From Bacteroidaceae bacterium (lineage in GTDB: Bacteria; Bacteroidota; Bacteroidia; Bacteroidales; Bacteroidaceae): 64,000 nt of DNA. A program made the position numbers and the translations under genes. Shown one piece after another: positions 1 to 9,878 of the stretch; position 1 is the first letter of the stretch, and every line of letters begins with the position of its first letter. The notes beneath the pieces were generated by a model that made no database searches, was not told the DNA's origin, and saw nothing but the letters and a program-made list of their open reading frames with translations. The DNA is taken from assembly GCA_016302965.1 (NCBI GenBank), contig JAEDMP010000001.1, positions 1-64,000 of the forward strand. Reading direction: 5' to 3'.

Positions 1-168
1 GAGGTTCATTAGTTTCAAAGAACAATTATCTGTACGACTTCATGTCGCAATCACGGTGCAAAGATAGCAAGCCTGCAAATTCAGTGCAATAGCAAGGGAT
101 AAACGGACGGCTGTTTGGGATATCATGCCAATCCATTCGTCACATATCCCTACATTTTGTCCCAAAAG

Positions 169-200
169 TTTGTATTTGTGGGATAAAAGGTGTAACTTTG
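169..200 (+). promoter_or_regulatory. Bacteroidetes-type promoter for the LytTR membrane regulator
   Basis: A -33 TTTG (169-172), a 20-bp spacer and a -7 TAACTTTG (193-200) match the housekeeping promoter pattern of Bacteroidetes. Transcription would begin near 207, leaving a leader of about 67 nt before the ATG at 274. No gene is visible in bases 1-273. Confidence 0.7.
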
Positions 201-273
201 GATTCGAAATATCAATACGATACAACAGAGTATATATAACAAAACGAAAATCCAATCATAAAGTAATGGTGTC

Positions 274-1212
274 ATGATAAAGAAGATACTTGGTAAACCG
301 CAAAATGTCAGACTGCTGAGGGAGAATATGATGGCCGGCGCACTCGTTTTCCTGCTGCTCCAGCTCATCCTGCCCTTCAATATTGATGAGATACATGAAT
401 ACAGGTTGGTATATCTTTTGGCCATGGGAGTGATAACCATAGCATCGGGACTCATTGCCGGCATATTTGTAACCTACGTGCTCAAGATGCCCATGGACCC
501 GAAGTTGCCGCTGAAGATAGTGCACCGCAATTCACTCTTCCATTATCTGGTCAATATCCCATTGCTGGCAGCGGCACTGGTCACATTCTCGGCTTATTTC
601 TTCTTTGGCGATGTGTCAATAGCCTGGATTGAAGATGGCCATTTCACTCTTGAGCACTACAAACTCTTTCTCTATTACGTTTCTTCAACTGGCGTTTTTA
701 TGTATCTGGGAACGTATGTGCGCAACCGCAACTGGCACCTCAAATACAAGTATGAAGAGGTGAGTGCCATCAATGCATTGCTCGAGCAACGACAGCAGGA
801 ATTGCAGATGCAGGAAGAAGGAGTAGGGGAGAATGGGAATACCCAGGTATCAGTATGCACTATCAAGGGCAGCACATCGCAGTCTGTCCTGGAGGTCAAC
901 CCGCAGGATATCCTTTTTGTGGAGTCGATGTCCAATTATGCTGATGTCTGGTATATAGAAGGTGATCAGACCAGCCATAAGACCATGCGCATCACGCTGA
1001 AACAGATTAACGAGAGTTTGGCAGCCGAACGCTATCTCGTGCAATGCCACCGTGCGTTTATCGTTAACCTCAATTTCGTGATTGCCATGTCAAACCGCAA
1101 TACGGGCTATCAGCTCCAACTGTTCGGCACAGACAAGCAGATACCCGTTTCGCGCACATATACCCCGCAGGTAAAGGAGCGACTGCAGGACAGAAAAGGG
1201 GAAACGGAATAG
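274..1212 (+). CDS. Membrane-anchored LytTR-domain transcriptional regulator
   Basis: 312 aa. Four hydrophobic segments lie at about residues 24-40, 46-70, 92-112 and 132-148, followed by a short Gln/Glu-rich linker (about 165-190) and a C-terminal LytTR DNA-binding domain (about 200-305) with the typical pattern of a conserved beta strand reading ILFVESMSNYADVWY and the block CHRAFIVNLNFV. There is no receiver domain and no kinase domain, so this is a one-component, membrane-tethered regulator in which the sensing part would be the four-helix membrane module. Its target is unknown; such proteins in Bacteroidetes are often stand-alone. It has its own promoter and is separated from thrS by a 204-bp gap. 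The ATG at 274 is the first usable start. Function as a DNA-binding regulator is well supported by the domain; ligand and regulon are not visible. Confidence 0.85.
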   Translation: MIKKILGKPQNVRLLRENMMAGALVFLLLQLILPFNIDEIHEYRLVYLLAMGVITIASGLIAGIFVTYVLKMPMDPKLPLKIVHRNSLFHYLVNIPLLAAALVTFSAYFFFGDVSIAWIEDGHFTLEHYKLFLYYVSSTGVFMYLGTYVRNRNWHLKYKYEEVSAINALLEQRQQELQMQEEGVGENGNTQVSVCTIKGSTSQSVLEVNPQDILFVESMSNYADVWYIEGDQTSHKTMRITLKQINESLAAERYLVQCHRAFIVNLNFVIAMSNRNTGYQLQLFGTDKQIPVSRTYTPQVKERLQDRKGETE

Positions 1213-1295
1213 GAAGTTCCTTATTTACCCCTACTATCGTTCCAAACCCAATCGAACTGGAGAAATTTGAATTACATTTATTTATAATAGGTGTC

Positions 1296-1313
1296 CCCCA
1301 AATGCCTTTGGGG
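1296..1313. other. Short perfect hairpin between the LytTR gene and thrS
   Basis: CCCCAAA (1296-1302), loop TGCC, TTTGGGG (1307-1313). It lies 84 bp after the LytTR stop codon. Neither side carries a clear T tract, so it may be a weak terminator or mRNA end-stabilising hairpin; termination is not demonstrated by the sequence. Confidence 0.4.
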
Positions 1314-1377
1314 TAAGAAAGGAAGGGTAGAACGAAAAAAAATGGGGCGGAAAGGGTGGAGTTTCGAAATAATGTGC

Positions 1378-1385
1378 TAATTTTG
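1378..1385 (+). promoter_or_regulatory. -7 element of the thrS promoter
   Basis: TAATTTTG followed by C fits TAnnTTTG, 32 bp before the thrS ATG. The expected -33 position (about 1354-1357, GGTG) is a poor match, so the call rests on the -7 element and its position. Confidence 0.55.
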
Positions 1386-1416
1386 CAGGCGATAAAACAA
1401 AACATATATTGTAGAT

Positions 1417-3360
1417 ATGATCAACATTACTTTTCCAGACGGTTCCGTTCGCTCGTATGAACAGGGCGTAACTGGACTTCAGATTGCCGAAAGCATCTCA
1501 CCGGCTTTGGCACGCGACGTTTTGGCTTGCGGAGTAAACGGCGAGACAGTAGAACTAAACAGACCCATCAACGAGGACGCCAGCATCGCCCTCTACAAGT
1601 GGGACGATGAGGAAGGCCGTCACGCCTTCTGGCACACATCGGCACACCTGCTCGCCGAGGCGCTGCAGGAACTCTATCCCGGCATCCAGTTCGGATTCGG
1701 ACCAGCCATCGAGAACGGATTCTTCTACGACGTGCTCCTGCCCGGCGGCGAGAGCATCAAGGAGAGCGACTTCGGCAAGATCGAGGCGAAGATGAAGGAA
1801 TTGGCCGGCAAGAAGGAACCCGTGGTGAGACACGAGGTGGCCAAGGCCGATGCCCTCAAGGAGTTTGGCGCTGCCGGACAGACCTACAAGTGCGAACATA
1901 TTGATGAGGACCTCGAAGACGGTACCATCACCACCTATACCCAGGGAGCCTTCACCGACCTCTGCAAGGGTCCGCACCTCTTGAACACGGGTGCCATCAA
2001 GGCAGTTAAGCTGACTAATGTGGCAGGAGCCTTCTGGCGTGGAGATGCCAACCGCGAGCAGATGCAGCGTCTCTATGGTATCTCGTTCCCCAAGAAGAAG
2101 ATGCTCGACGAGTATCTCGTGATGCTCGAGGAGGCCAAGAAGCGTGACCACCGTAAGATTGGCAAGGAGATGGAACTCTTCATGTTCTCGGAAAAGGTGG
2201 GAAAGGGTCTGCCCATCTGGTTGCCCAAAGGCACCGACCTGCGTCTGCGTCTGCAGGACCACCTGCGCAAGGTGCAGAAGCGTTTCGGCTATCAGGAGGT
2301 CATCACCCCGCACATCGGTTCGAAGAACCTCTATGTCACCAGCGGCCACTATGCCCACTATGGCAAGGACTCCTTCCAGCCCATCCATACCCCCGAGGAG
2401 AACGAGGAGTATATGCTGAAACCCATGAACTGTCCTCACCACTGTGAGATTTTCGCCTGGAAGCCCCGCTCCTACAAGGATCTGCCCCTGCGCATCGCCG
2501 AGTTCGGTACCGTTTACCGCTATGAGCAGAGCGGCGAGCTGCACGGTCTCACCCGTGTACGCTCCTTCACCCAGGACGATGCCCACATCTTCTGCCGTCC
2601 CGACCAGGTGAAGCAGGAGTTCCTCAACGTGATGGACATCATCGGCATCGTGCTCAAGGCCTTCGGCTTCAATTTCGAGGCACAGATCTCGCTGCGCGAC
2701 CCCAACGACCACGAGAAATATGTGGGTTCCGACGAGGACTGGGCACGCTCTGAGGCCGCTATCGTGGAGGCCTGCCAGGAGAAGGGCCTGAACGCCAAGG
2801 TGGAATACGGCGAGGCTGCCTTCTATGGTCCGAAGCTCGACTTCATGATCAAGGATGCCATCGGCCGTCGCTGGCAGTTGGGTACCATCCAGGTGGACTA
2901 CAACCTGCCCAAGCGTTTCCAGCTGGAATATACCGACGAGGACAACACGAAGAAGACACCCGTGATGATTCACCGTGCCCCCTTCGGTTCGCTCGAGCGC
3001 TTCTGCGCCGTGCTCATCGAGCACACCTCGGGTCACTTCCCCCTCTGGCTTACTCCCACCCAGGTGGCTATCCTGCCCATCTCCGAGAAGTACAACGACT
3101 ATGCCGCCCAGGTGGCCCGATATTTCGACTCGGTAGGCGTGCGCGCCACCATCGATGAGCGCAACGAGAAGATTGGCCGCAAAGTGCGCGACAACGAGCT
3201 CAAGCGCATCCCCTACATGCTCATTGTCGGCGAGAAGGAACAGGCCGACGGCACCGTGGCCGTGCGTCCGCAGGGCGGCGGTGAACAGAGTGTGATGAGC
3301 ATGGAAGACTTCGCCAAGAAAATCAACGACGAGGTGGCCGAGATGACCAAGGAGTTCTAA
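1417..3360 (+). CDS. thrS: Threonyl-tRNA synthetase
   Basis: 647 aa, full length for a bacterial class II ThrRS, which charges tRNA-Thr in the cytoplasm. Order of domains: TGS (about 1-62), editing domain with the HxxxH pair H73/H77 and the DLCKGPHL block holding C183 and H187, then the class II catalytic core and anticodon-binding domain (from about 545). The zinc ligands of the catalytic core can be placed at C339 (in KPMNCPHHC), H390 (DDAHIF) and H519 (MIHRAP), so both synthesis and Ser-editing activities look intact. The ATG at 1417 gives the usual N-terminus. In many Bacteroidales thrS is followed by infC-rpmI-rplT; here it is followed by the leu leader and operon instead. GC-rich codon use with strong bias fits a highly expressed housekeeping gene. 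Confidence 0.98.
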   Translation: MINITFPDGSVRSYEQGVTGLQIAESISPALARDVLACGVNGETVELNRPINEDASIALYKWDDEEGRHAFWHTSAHLLAEALQELYPGIQFGFGPAIENGFFYDVLLPGGESIKESDFGKIEAKMKELAGKKEPVVRHEVAKADALKEFGAAGQTYKCEHIDEDLEDGTITTYTQGAFTDLCKGPHLLNTGAIKAVKLTNVAGAFWRGDANREQMQRLYGISFPKKKMLDEYLVMLEEAKKRDHRKIGKEMELFMFSEKVGKGLPIWLPKGTDLRLRLQDHLRKVQKRFGYQEVITPHIGSKNLYVTSGHYAHYGKDSFQPIHTPEENEEYMLKPMNCPHHCEIFAWKPRSYKDLPLRIAEFGTVYRYEQSGELHGLTRVRSFTQDDAHIFCRPDQVKQEFLNVMDIIGIVLKAFGFNFEAQISLRDPNDHEKYVGSDEDWARSEAAIVEACQEKGLNAKVEYGEAAFYGPKLDFMIKDAIGRRWQLGTIQVDYNLPKRFQLEYTDEDNTKKTPVMIHRAPFGSLERFCAVLIEHTSGHFPLWLTPTQVAILPISEKYNDYAAQVARYFDSVGVRATIDERNEKIGRKVRDNELKRIPYMLIVGEKEQADGTVAVRPQGGGEQSVMSMEDFAKKINDEVAEMTKEF

Positions 3361-3465
3361 GCACCGGATTACGAGTATCAAGCCCCGAAAAAGACGATTC
3401 GATCCGGGATGAGCGTAGAAAAGTTGACAGTTCGAAACTTTTTTAGTGAAAAAAGTAACAAATTA

Positions 3466-3497
3466 TTTGTCGGTTAACCGAAAAATGATTAACTTTG
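3466..3497 (+). promoter_or_regulatory. Promoter of the leu operon
   Basis: TTTG (3466-3469), 20-bp spacer, TAACTTTG (3490-3497): an ideal Bacteroidetes promoter. Predicted start of transcription near 3504, giving a leader of about 190 nt before leuA that contains the leader peptide and attenuator described in the next entries. Confidence 0.8.
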
Positions 3498-3523
3498 CAG
3501 CGAAAAAAAGTAAAACAGAGAAC

Positions 3524-3622
3524 ATGAACCAACAGCATACGCTACATATCGCCCTGCAGAATACGATTATTCTGAGCCTTCGACTTAGTAAAATGAGTGG
3601 AAGTGACGGGGTGTTGATGTAA
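3524..3622 (+). CDS. Putative leader peptide of the leu operon (attenuation)
   Basis: A 32-codon frame from ATG 3524 to TAA 3620-3622, about 20 nt after the predicted transcription start. It holds six Leu codons, three of them alternating at codons 17, 19 and 21 (3572-3586, ILSLRLSK), and three Ile codons (9, 15, 16). The last third of the frame contains GGAAGTGA (3599-3606), which is exactly complementary to TCACTTCC (3653-3660) in the 5' arm and loop of the terminator just ahead of leuA. This is the geometry of ribosome-mediated attenuation: stalling at the Leu cluster would leave GGAAGTGA free to pair with the terminator arm. The peptide itself need not have a function. Leu/Ile content fits an operon for both amino acids. 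Inferred from sequence only. Confidence 0.7.
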   Translation: MNQQHTLHIALQNTIILSLRLSKMSGSDGVLM

Positions 3623-3660
3623 TCGGCAAGAATGTATCATCATGAACCTTTCTCACTTCC
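3599..3660 (+). promoter_or_regulatory. Predicted antiterminator pairing of the leu attenuator
   Basis: GGAAGTGA at 3599-3606 pairs perfectly with TCACTTCC at 3653-3660, with two possible G-U extensions. The second segment is also the top of the terminator 5' arm (3644-3656) and its loop, so the two structures exclude each other. Confidence 0.65.
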
Positions 3661-3683
3661 GTAGTGGGGAAGGTTCTTTTTTT
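3644..3683 (+). terminator. Attenuator terminator upstream of leuA
   Basis: 5' arm 3644-3656 and 3' arm 3664-3676 form a 13-bp stem with two G-U pairs around a 7-nt loop, followed directly by seven T (3677-3683). It sits inside the leader, 14 nt before the leuA ATG, so it can only make sense as a conditional terminator. Confidence 0.85.
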
Positions 3684-3697
3684 AATCATATACGAAT

Positions 3698-5197
3698 ATG
3701 AGTGACAGACTTTTTATTTTTGACACGACATTGAGAGACGGTGAACAGGTGCCAGGATGCCAGCTGAACACCGTGGAGAAAATTCAGGTGGCCAAGCAGC
3801 TTGAACAGCTTGGCGTCGATATCATCGAGGCAGGATTCCCCATCTCCAGTCCTGGAGATTTCAACTCGGTGATTGAGATTTCCAAGGCCGTAACCTGGCC
3901 CACCATCTGCGCCTTGACACGAGCCGTGGAGAAGGATATCGACGTGGCTGCCGAATCGCTGAAATATGCCAAGCGCAAGCGCATTCACACTGGCATCGGA
4001 ACGAGCGATGCACACATCAAGTACAAGTTCAACAGCAACCGCGAGGAGATTATCGAGCGGGCTGTGGCTGCCGTGAAGTATGCACGCCGCTATGTAGACG
4101 ATGTGGAGTTCTATGCCGAGGATGCCGGACGCACCGACAACGAATACCTGGCCCGGGTGGTGGAGGCCGTCATCAAGGCTGGTGCCACCGTGGTGAATAT
4201 CCCTGACACCACCGGCTATTGTCTGCCCGCCGAATATGGTGCCAAAATCAAGTATCTGATGGACCATGTGGACGGCATCGACCGCGCCATCATCTCCACC
4301 CACTGCCATAACGACTTGGGCATGGCCACCGCCAACACCCTCAGCGGTGTGCTTAACGGTGCACGCCAGGTGGAGGTGACCATCAACGGCATCGGCGAAC
4401 GCGCCGGCAACACCTCGCTCGAAGAGGTGGCGATGATTCTGAAATGTCACAACGACATCGACATCGACACCAATATCAACACTACCAAGATTTTCCCCAC
4501 CAGCCGCATGGTGAGCAGTCTGATGAACATGCCCGTGCAGCCCAACAAAGCCATCGTGGGCCGCAATGCCTTTGCCCACTCCAGCGGCATCCATCAGGAC
4601 GGTGTGCTCAAGAATGTGCAGACCTATGAGATTATCGACCCGAAGGATGTAGGTGTTGACGACAACTCCATCGTGCTTACCGCCCGTTCGGGACGTGCCG
4701 CCCTGAAGTACAGGCTTGGCGTGCTCGGCGTGGATGTGGACAACGAGGAGAAACTCGACAAACTCTACCAGAAATTCCTGAAACTTGCCGACCAGAAGAA
4801 GGAGGTGAACGATGATGACATCCTCATGCTCGCCGGAGCGGACACCGCCGATGCACATGCCGTGAAGCTCGACTTCCTGCAGGTGACCACAGGCATGGGT
4901 GTGAAGAGTGTGGCCAGCATCGGACTCGACATCTCGGGACAGAAGTTTGAGGAGGCATCGTCGGGCAACGGCCCCGTAGACGCCGCCATCCGAGCCCTGA
5001 AGAAAATCATACAGAAGCAGATGACCCTCAAGGAGTTTACCATCCAGGCCATCAGCAAGGGGTCGGACGACGTGGGCAAGGTACACATGCAGGTGGAATA
5101 CAACGGCAACGTGTACTACGGTTTCGGAGCCAATACCGACATCGTCACCGCCTCGGTGGAAGCATATATCGACTGTATCAACAAATTCAAGAACTAA
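3698..5197 (+). CDS. leuA: 2-isopropylmalate synthase
   Basis: 499 aa. Condenses acetyl-CoA with 2-oxoisovalerate, the first committed step of leucine synthesis. The N-terminal HMGL-like barrel shows the DTTLRDGEQ signature (residues 9-17) and the metal-binding HCHND block (H202, H204), followed by the NGIGERAGN motif near 231. The C-terminal LeuA regulatory/dimerisation domain occupies about 370-495, the module used for leucine feedback inhibition in this family. First structural gene of a tight operon; leuC starts 11 bp after its stop. Expression is probably controlled by the attenuator immediately upstream. The ATG at 3698 lies only 14 nt after the terminator T tract and has no evident Shine-Dalgarno sequence, which is usual for this phylum. 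A second family member, cimA, lies further down the same operon; LeuA is assigned to this one by overall resemblance to the LeuA type 1 family. Confidence 0.95.
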   Translation: MSDRLFIFDTTLRDGEQVPGCQLNTVEKIQVAKQLEQLGVDIIEAGFPISSPGDFNSVIEISKAVTWPTICALTRAVEKDIDVAAESLKYAKRKRIHTGIGTSDAHIKYKFNSNREEIIERAVAAVKYARRYVDDVEFYAEDAGRTDNEYLARVVEAVIKAGATVVNIPDTTGYCLPAEYGAKIKYLMDHVDGIDRAIISTHCHNDLGMATANTLSGVLNGARQVEVTINGIGERAGNTSLEEVAMILKCHNDIDIDTNINTTKIFPTSRMVSSLMNMPVQPNKAIVGRNAFAHSSGIHQDGVLKNVQTYEIIDPKDVGVDDNSIVLTARSGRAALKYRLGVLGVDVDNEEKLDKLYQKFLKLADQKKEVNDDDILMLAGADTADAHAVKLDFLQVTTGMGVKSVASIGLDISGQKFEEASSGNGPVDAAIRALKKIIQKQMTLKEFTIQAISKGSDDVGKVHMQVEYNGNVYYGFGANTDIVTASVEAYIDCINKFKN

Positions 5198-5208
5198 AGC
5201 AATAACCG

Positions 5209-6603
5209 ATGAACACATTATTTGACAAGATATGGGACAAGCACGTGGTGCAGAAGGTTGAAGACGGTCCCACCCAACTTTATATCGACCGCCTCTACTG
5301 TCATGAGGTTACTTCGCCACAGGCTTTCGACGGCATGAGAAAACGTGGGCTGAAATGTTTCAGACCCCAGCAGATTTTCTGTATGCCCGACCATAACACC
5401 CCCACACACGACCAGGACAAACCCATCGAAGACCCCGTATCGAAGAAACAGGTGGACACCCTCGCACGGAACGCCGCCGACTTCGGACTGACCCATTACG
5501 GCATGATGTCGCGCGACAACGGTATCATCCACGTGGTGGGTCCCGAGAAGGGACTCTCGCTGCCCGGCATGACCATCGTCTGCGGCGACTCGCACACCTC
5601 GACCCACGGAGCCGTGGGAGCCGTGGCCTTCGGCATCGGCACGAGTGAGGTGGAGATGGTGATGGCCTCGCAGTGCATCCTCCAGCAGAAACCCAAGTCG
5701 ATGCGCATCAACATCAACGGCCAGCTCGCCCCCGGCGTGACCGCCAAGGACGTGGCCCTCTATCTCATGGCACAGCTCACCACCTCGGGCGGAACGGGCT
5801 ATTTCATCGAGTATGCGGGCAGTGTAGTGGAGCAGCTCTCCATGGAGGGACGACTCACGCTCTGCAACCTCTCGATTGAGATGGGCGCACGCGGCGGATT
5901 CATCGCCCCCGACGAAAAGACCTTCGAATACCTGAAGGGTAGGGAATATGCCCCCAAGGGAGAAGAGTGGGAGAAGGCGGTGGACTACTGGAAGACGCTC
6001 AAGAGCGGTGAAGATGCCGTATTCGATAAAGAATTGAATTTTGATGGCGCAAATATCGAACCTAGAGTGACTTACGGTACCAATCCGGGTATGGGTATCG
6101 GCATCACCGAAGCCATCCCTTCGCTCGACACCGTGGATGAGGCTGGCAAGGCTTCATTCCTCAAGTCGCTCGACTATATGGGATTCCAACCCGGCGAGAA
6201 ACTGCTGGGGCACGCGATTGACTACGTCTTCCTCGGTGCCTGTACCAACGGACGTATCGAGGACTTCCGTGCCTTTGCCTCCATCGTCAAGGGCAGGAAG
6301 AAGGCCGACAACGTGGTGGCATGGCTCGTGCCCGGTTCCTGGGCTGTAGACCAGCAGATACGCGAGGAGGGCATCGACAAGGTGCTTGAAGAGGCCGGAT
6401 TCGCCATCCGCCAGCCCGGCTGCTCTGCCTGCCTCGCCATGAACGACGACAAGATTCCAGCAGGCAAATACTCGGTGTCGACCAGCAACCGCAACTTTGA
6501 GGGACGACAGGGACCCGGTGCCCGCACCATCCTTGCCTCGCCGTTGGTGGCTGCCGCCGCTGCCGTAACCGGCAAGATTACCGACCCGAGAGAACTCATG
6601 TAA
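5209..6603 (+). CDS. leuC: 3-isopropylmalate dehydratase, large subunit
   Basis: 464 aa, aconitase-family large subunit that isomerises 2- to 3-isopropylmalate together with LeuD, and also acts in the citramalate route. The [4Fe-4S] ligands are visible in the GACTNGR block (about residue 345) and the CSACLAMN block (about 405-408), and the substrate block [10 protein letters not shown] is near 125-135. Length matches bacterial LeuC. It follows leuA by 11 bp and precedes leuD by 41 bp, so the two subunits are co-transcribed. Nothing unusual seen. Confidence 0.97.
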   Translation: MNTLFDKIWDKHVVQKVEDGPTQLYIDRLYCHEVTSPQAFDGMRKRGLKCFRPQQIFCMPDHNTPTHDQDKPIEDPVSKKQVDTLARNAADFGLTHYGMMSRDNGIIHVVGPEKGLSLPGMTIVCGDSHTSTHGAVGAVAFGIGTSEVEMVMASQCILQQKPKSMRININGQLAPGVTAKDVALYLMAQLTTSGGTGYFIEYAGSVVEQLSMEGRLTLCNLSIEMGARGGFIAPDEKTFEYLKGREYAPKGEEWEKAVDYWKTLKSGEDAVFDKELNFDGANIEPRVTYGTNPGMGIGITEAIPSLDTVDEAGKASFLKSLDYMGFQPGEKLLGHAIDYVFLGACTNGRIEDFRAFASIVKGRKKADNVVAWLVPGSWAVDQQIREEGIDKVLEEAGFAIRQPGCSACLAMNDDKIPAGKYSVSTSNRNFEGRQGPGARTILASPLVAAAAAVTGKITDPRELM

Positions 6604-6644
6604 CAACCCTACACGATATTACAGACCCCTATCAACAATTCGCA

Positions 6645-7235
6645 ATGAAAAAGAAATTTGACGTCATAACCAGTACCTGTGTGCCTCTGCCCTTGGAGAA
6701 TGTGGACACAGACCAGATTATACCCGCCCGATTCCTCAAAGCCACCGACAAGGAGGGTTTCGGCGAAAACCTCTTCAGAGACTGGAGATACAACAAGGAC
6801 GGATCGCCCAAGAAGGACTTCGTGCTCAACGATCCCACCTACAGCGGTTGTGTGCTCGTGGCTGGCAAGAACTTCGGTTCGGGATCGAGCCGTGAACATG
6901 CCGCATGGGCCATCGCCGGATATGGATTCCGCGTGGTGGTGAGCAGTTTCTTCGCCGATATCCACAAGAACAACGAACTGAACAACTTTGTGCTGCCTGT
7001 GGTGGTGACCGAACCCTTCCTTGCCGAACTCTTCGACAGCATCGCCCAGGACCCCAAGACGGAGGTGGTGGTGGATCTGCCCAACCAGACTATCACCAAC
7101 AAGGCCACGGGCAAGAGCGAGCACTTCGAAATTAACGGCTACAAGAAGCACTGTCTCATGAACGGACTCGACGACATCGACTATCTGCTGCAGAACAAGG
7201 ACAAGATAGAAGCATGGGAACAGCAGAACAACTGA
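6645..7235 (+). CDS. leuD: 3-isopropylmalate dehydratase, small subunit
   Basis: 196 aa, the swivelling small subunit of isopropylmalate isomerase. The block [12 protein letters not shown] (here starting VDTDQIIP) and the [12 protein letters not shown] substrate-binding loop (about residues 73-85) are characteristic. The 3' end overlaps the start of the following synthase gene by 22 bp (7214-7235) in another frame, indicating translational coupling. Confidence 0.97.
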   Translation: MKKKFDVITSTCVPLPLENVDTDQIIPARFLKATDKEGFGENLFRDWRYNKDGSPKKDFVLNDPTYSGCVLVAGKNFGSGSSREHAAWAIAGYGFRVVVSSFFADIHKNNELNNFVLPVVVTEPFLAELFDSIAQDPKTEVVVDLPNQTITNKATGKSEHFEINGYKKHCLMNGLDDIDYLLQNKDKIEAWEQQNN

Positions 7236-8797
7236 ACCAACCGATAAGCCGCATCCCGCCCTTCATCGAAATCATGGACTGCACGCTGCGCGACGGCGAG
7301 CAGACCAGCGGTGTCTCCTTTCTGCCGCATGAGAAACTCATGATTGCCCGGATGCTCCTCAAGGAGGTCAACGTAGACCGTATTGAGGTGGCATCGGCGA
7401 GGGTCTCGGAGGGCGAGAAGGAGGCGGTGAAGATGGTGTGCCGCTATGCCCTGCGCATCGGGATGCTCGAGAGGGTGGAGGTGCTCGGCTTTGTGGACGG
7501 CCACCTCTCCATCGACTGGATTGACGACTGCGGAGGAAAGGTCATCAACCTGCTGGCCAAGGGTTCGCTGAAACACTGCCGCGGACAACTGCACAAGACA
7601 CCCGAAGAGCATATCGACGACATCAGGCGCTCGCTTGACTATGCCCGACTGAAGGGGATGCAGGTGAACCTCTATCTCGAAGACTGGAGCAGCGGCATGA
7701 AGGACTCGCCCGAGTATGTCTACCAACTGCTCGACGCACTCGGCGACAGCGGCATCCGCCGCTTCATGCTGCCCGACACCCTCGGCATCCTCAACCCCCT
7801 GCAGGCCATCGAATATTTCAGGAAGATGCGCAAGCGTTATCCCGACCTCCATTTCGACTTCCATGCCCACAATGACTACGACCTGGCCGTGAGCAACTCG
7901 CTCGCCGCCGTGCTCTGTGGAGCCAAGGGACTGCATGTGACGGTCAACGGACTGGGAGAGAGATGCGGAAATGCCCCGCTCTCGAGCGTGCAGGTGATTC
8001 TTAAGGACCAGTTCCAGGCCAAGACCAATATCCGTGAAGACAGGCTCAATGACCTGAGCCGGATGGTGGAGGGCTATTCAGGAATAGCCGTAGCCCCCAA
8101 CCAGCCTATCATCGGTGACAATGTGTTTACACAAGTGGCTGGCGTTCATGCGGATGGAGACCAAAAGAACAACCTTTACTGTAACGAACTCGTACCCGAA
8201 CGCTTCGGCAGAAAAAGGGAGTATGCCCTCGGTAAAACCAGCGGCAAGGCGAACATCGCCCGCAACCTTGAAGAGTTGGGACTGGAACTCACCCCCGAGC
8301 AGACGCAGAAGGTGACCAAACGCATCACCGAACTGGGCGACCGAAAGGAGATCGTGACTCAGGACGACCTGCCCTTCATCGTGAGCGACGTGCTGAAACA
8401 TGCGGCTCCCGAGGAGAAGGTGAAACTCGTGAGCTATATGGTGACTTTGGCCTACGGACTGAAACCCATCGCCTGTGTGAAGGTGGACATCAACGGACAG
8501 GAATATGAGATGAACGCATCGGGTGACGGACAGTATGACGCCTTCGTCAAGGCCCTGCGCACCATCTACAAGCAGAACCTGAACCGTACCTTCCCCATCC
8601 TCGCCAATTATGCTGTGACCATCCCGCCCGGTGGACGCACAGACGCACTCGTGCAGACGGTCATCACCTGGCAGAACGGAGAGAAGATGTTCCGTACCCG
8701 CGGACTCGATGCCGACCAGACAGAGGCGGCCATCAAGGCCACCTTCAAGATGCTGAATATCATCGAAGAAGAATTTGAGAAGAATCAGAAGAAATAA
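7214..8797 (+). CDS. cimA: Citramalate/2-isopropylmalate synthase family protein, probable citramalate synthase
   Basis: 527 aa. Second HMGL-family synthase of the operon: [13 protein letters not shown] (residues 21-33), metal-binding HAHND (H217, H219), GLGERCGN block, and a C-terminal LeuA-type regulatory domain (about 385-520). It differs from LeuA across the barrel and is of the longer type annotated in Bacteroidales as citramalate synthase or a second LeuA. A citramalate synthase would make (R)-citramalate from pyruvate and acetyl-CoA, and LeuCD plus LeuB of the same operon could take it to 2-oxobutyrate for isoleucine. That fits the Ile codons in the leader peptide. The alternative is a second isopropylmalate synthase; sequence reading alone cannot settle substrate choice. 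The ATG at 7214, inside leuD, is the only start that keeps the N-terminal strand of the barrel. Confidence 0.75.
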   Translation: MGTAEQLNQPISRIPPFIEIMDCTLRDGEQTSGVSFLPHEKLMIARMLLKEVNVDRIEVASARVSEGEKEAVKMVCRYALRIGMLERVEVLGFVDGHLSIDWIDDCGGKVINLLAKGSLKHCRGQLHKTPEEHIDDIRRSLDYARLKGMQVNLYLEDWSSGMKDSPEYVYQLLDALGDSGIRRFMLPDTLGILNPLQAIEYFRKMRKRYPDLHFDFHAHNDYDLAVSNSLAAVLCGAKGLHVTVNGLGERCGNAPLSSVQVILKDQFQAKTNIREDRLNDLSRMVEGYSGIAVAPNQPIIGDNVFTQVAGVHADGDQKNNLYCNELVPERFGRKREYALGKTSGKANIARNLEELGLELTPEQTQKVTKRITELGDRKEIVTQDDLPFIVSDVLKHAAPEEKVKLVSYMVTLAYGLKPIACVKVDINGQEYEMNASGDGQYDAFVKALRTIYKQNLNRTFPILANYAVTIPPGGRTDALVQTVITWQNGEKMFRTRGLDADQTEAAIKATFKMLNIIEEEFEKNQKK

Positions 8798-8816
8798 TCA
8801 TATAAGGTAAGAAATC

Positions 8817-9878
8817 ATGAACTTGAAAATCGCAGTGCTCGCGGGCGACGGCATCGGCCCCGAGATTATGTCACAGGGAGTGGCAGTGATGGATGCCATC
8901 GCCGAGAAATTCGGCCATCAGGTAACGTATCAGGAGGCCCTCTGCGGTGCCCATGCCATCGACGAGGTGGGTGACCCCTTCCCCGAAGAGACCTATCAGG
9001 TGTGCAAGGAGGCCGACGCCGTGCTCTTTGCAGCCGTGGGCGACCCCAAATTCGATAATGACCCCACCGCCAAGATGAGACCCGAACAGGGACTGCTCGC
9101 CATGAGAAAGAAACTGGGACTCTTTGCCAATATCCGTCCCGTGCAGACCTTCAAGTGCCTCATACACAAGTCGCCGCTCAGAGCCGAACTCGTGGAGGGT
9201 GCCGACTTCATCTGCATCCGTGAACTCACGGGCGGTATGTATTTCGGAGAGAAATACCAGGACAACGACAAGGCTTACGACACCAACTACTACACCCGTC
9301 CGGAGGTGGAGCGCATCCTGAAGGTGGGCTTCGAATATGCCCGCAAGCGCAACCGTCATCTCACTGTTGTCGACAAGGCCAACGTGCTGGCTTCCAGTCG
9401 TCTGTGGCGTCAGATTGCCAAAGAGATGGAACCCCAATATCCCGACGTGAACGTAGACTATATGTTTGTGGACAATGCCTCGATGAGGATGATTGCAGAG
9501 CCCACCTTCTTTGATGTGATGGTAACCGAGAACACCTTCGGTGACATCCTCACCGACGAAGGAAGCTGTATCTCCGGTTCAATGGGTCTGCTCCCCTCGG
9601 CATCCACGGGAGAGAGCACCCCCGTTTTCGAACCCGTACACGGCTCCTGGCCCCAGGCCAAGGGACTGAACATCGCCAACCCGCTGGCACAGATCCTCTC
9701 GGTGGCCATGATGCTCGAATACTTTGACCTGAAAGAAGAAGGAGCATTGGTGAGAAAGGCTGTGGACGCCTCGCTCGATGCCAACGTGCGCACCCCGGAA
9801 ATCCAGGTGGAAGGCGGTGAGAAATATGGAACCAAAGAGGTAGGCCAATGGATCGTGGACTATATCAGAAAGGCATAA
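8817..9878 (+). CDS. leuB: 3-isopropylmalate dehydrogenase
   Basis: 353 aa, NAD-dependent oxidative decarboxylase of the isocitrate/isopropylmalate dehydrogenase family. The start ([15 protein letters not shown]), the substrate block with [10 protein letters not shown], the metal-binding [17 protein letters not shown] segment and the NAD-binding [11 protein letters not shown] region are all present. It follows cimA by 19 bp and completes the leucine pathway in one operon. Its last 31 bp overlap the start of the TPR gene. Confidence 0.97.
   Translation: MNLKIAVLAGDGIGPEIMSQGVAVMDAIAEKFGHQVTYQEALCGAHAIDEVGDPFPEETYQVCKEADAVLFAAVGDPKFDNDPTAKMRPEQGLLAMRKKLGLFANIRPVQTFKCLIHKSPLRAELVEGADFICIRELTGGMYFGEKYQDNDKAYDTNYYTRPEVERILKVGFEYARKRNRHLTVVDKANVLASSRLWRQIAKEMEPQYPDVNVDYMFVDNASMRMIAEPTFFDVMVTENTFGDILTDEGSCISGSMGLLPSASTGESTPVFEPVHGSWPQAKGLNIANPLAQILSVAMMLEYFDLKEEGALVRKAVDASLDANVRTPEIQVEGGEKYGTKEVGQWIVDYIRKA

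Larger units (their letters stand above)
3361..3697 (+). other. thrS-leuA intergenic region (337 bp)
   Basis: Apart from the leu promoter, leader peptide and attenuator (3466-3683), bases 3361-3465 hold only a weak inverted repeat (CCGGAT at 3364-3369 with ATCCGG at 3402-3407) that might end the thrS transcript. No T tract follows it. Confidence 0.5.

Noticed and set aside
1555..3381. 608-aa open frame on the minus strand across thrS
   Set aside because: It is the antisense shadow of a strongly codon-biased gene; thrS on the plus strand has all catalytic motifs and the shadow has a low-complexity, Leu/His/Val-rich product with no domain.
3364..3407. Possible thrS terminator (CCGGAT/ATCCGG)
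   Set aside because: Only six base pairs with a 32-nt loop and no T tract; not strong enough to list as a terminator.
3686..5218. 510-aa minus-strand frame across leuA
   Set aside because: Shadow of leuA in a GC-biased codon context; product rich in His/Val/Gly with no recognisable domain.
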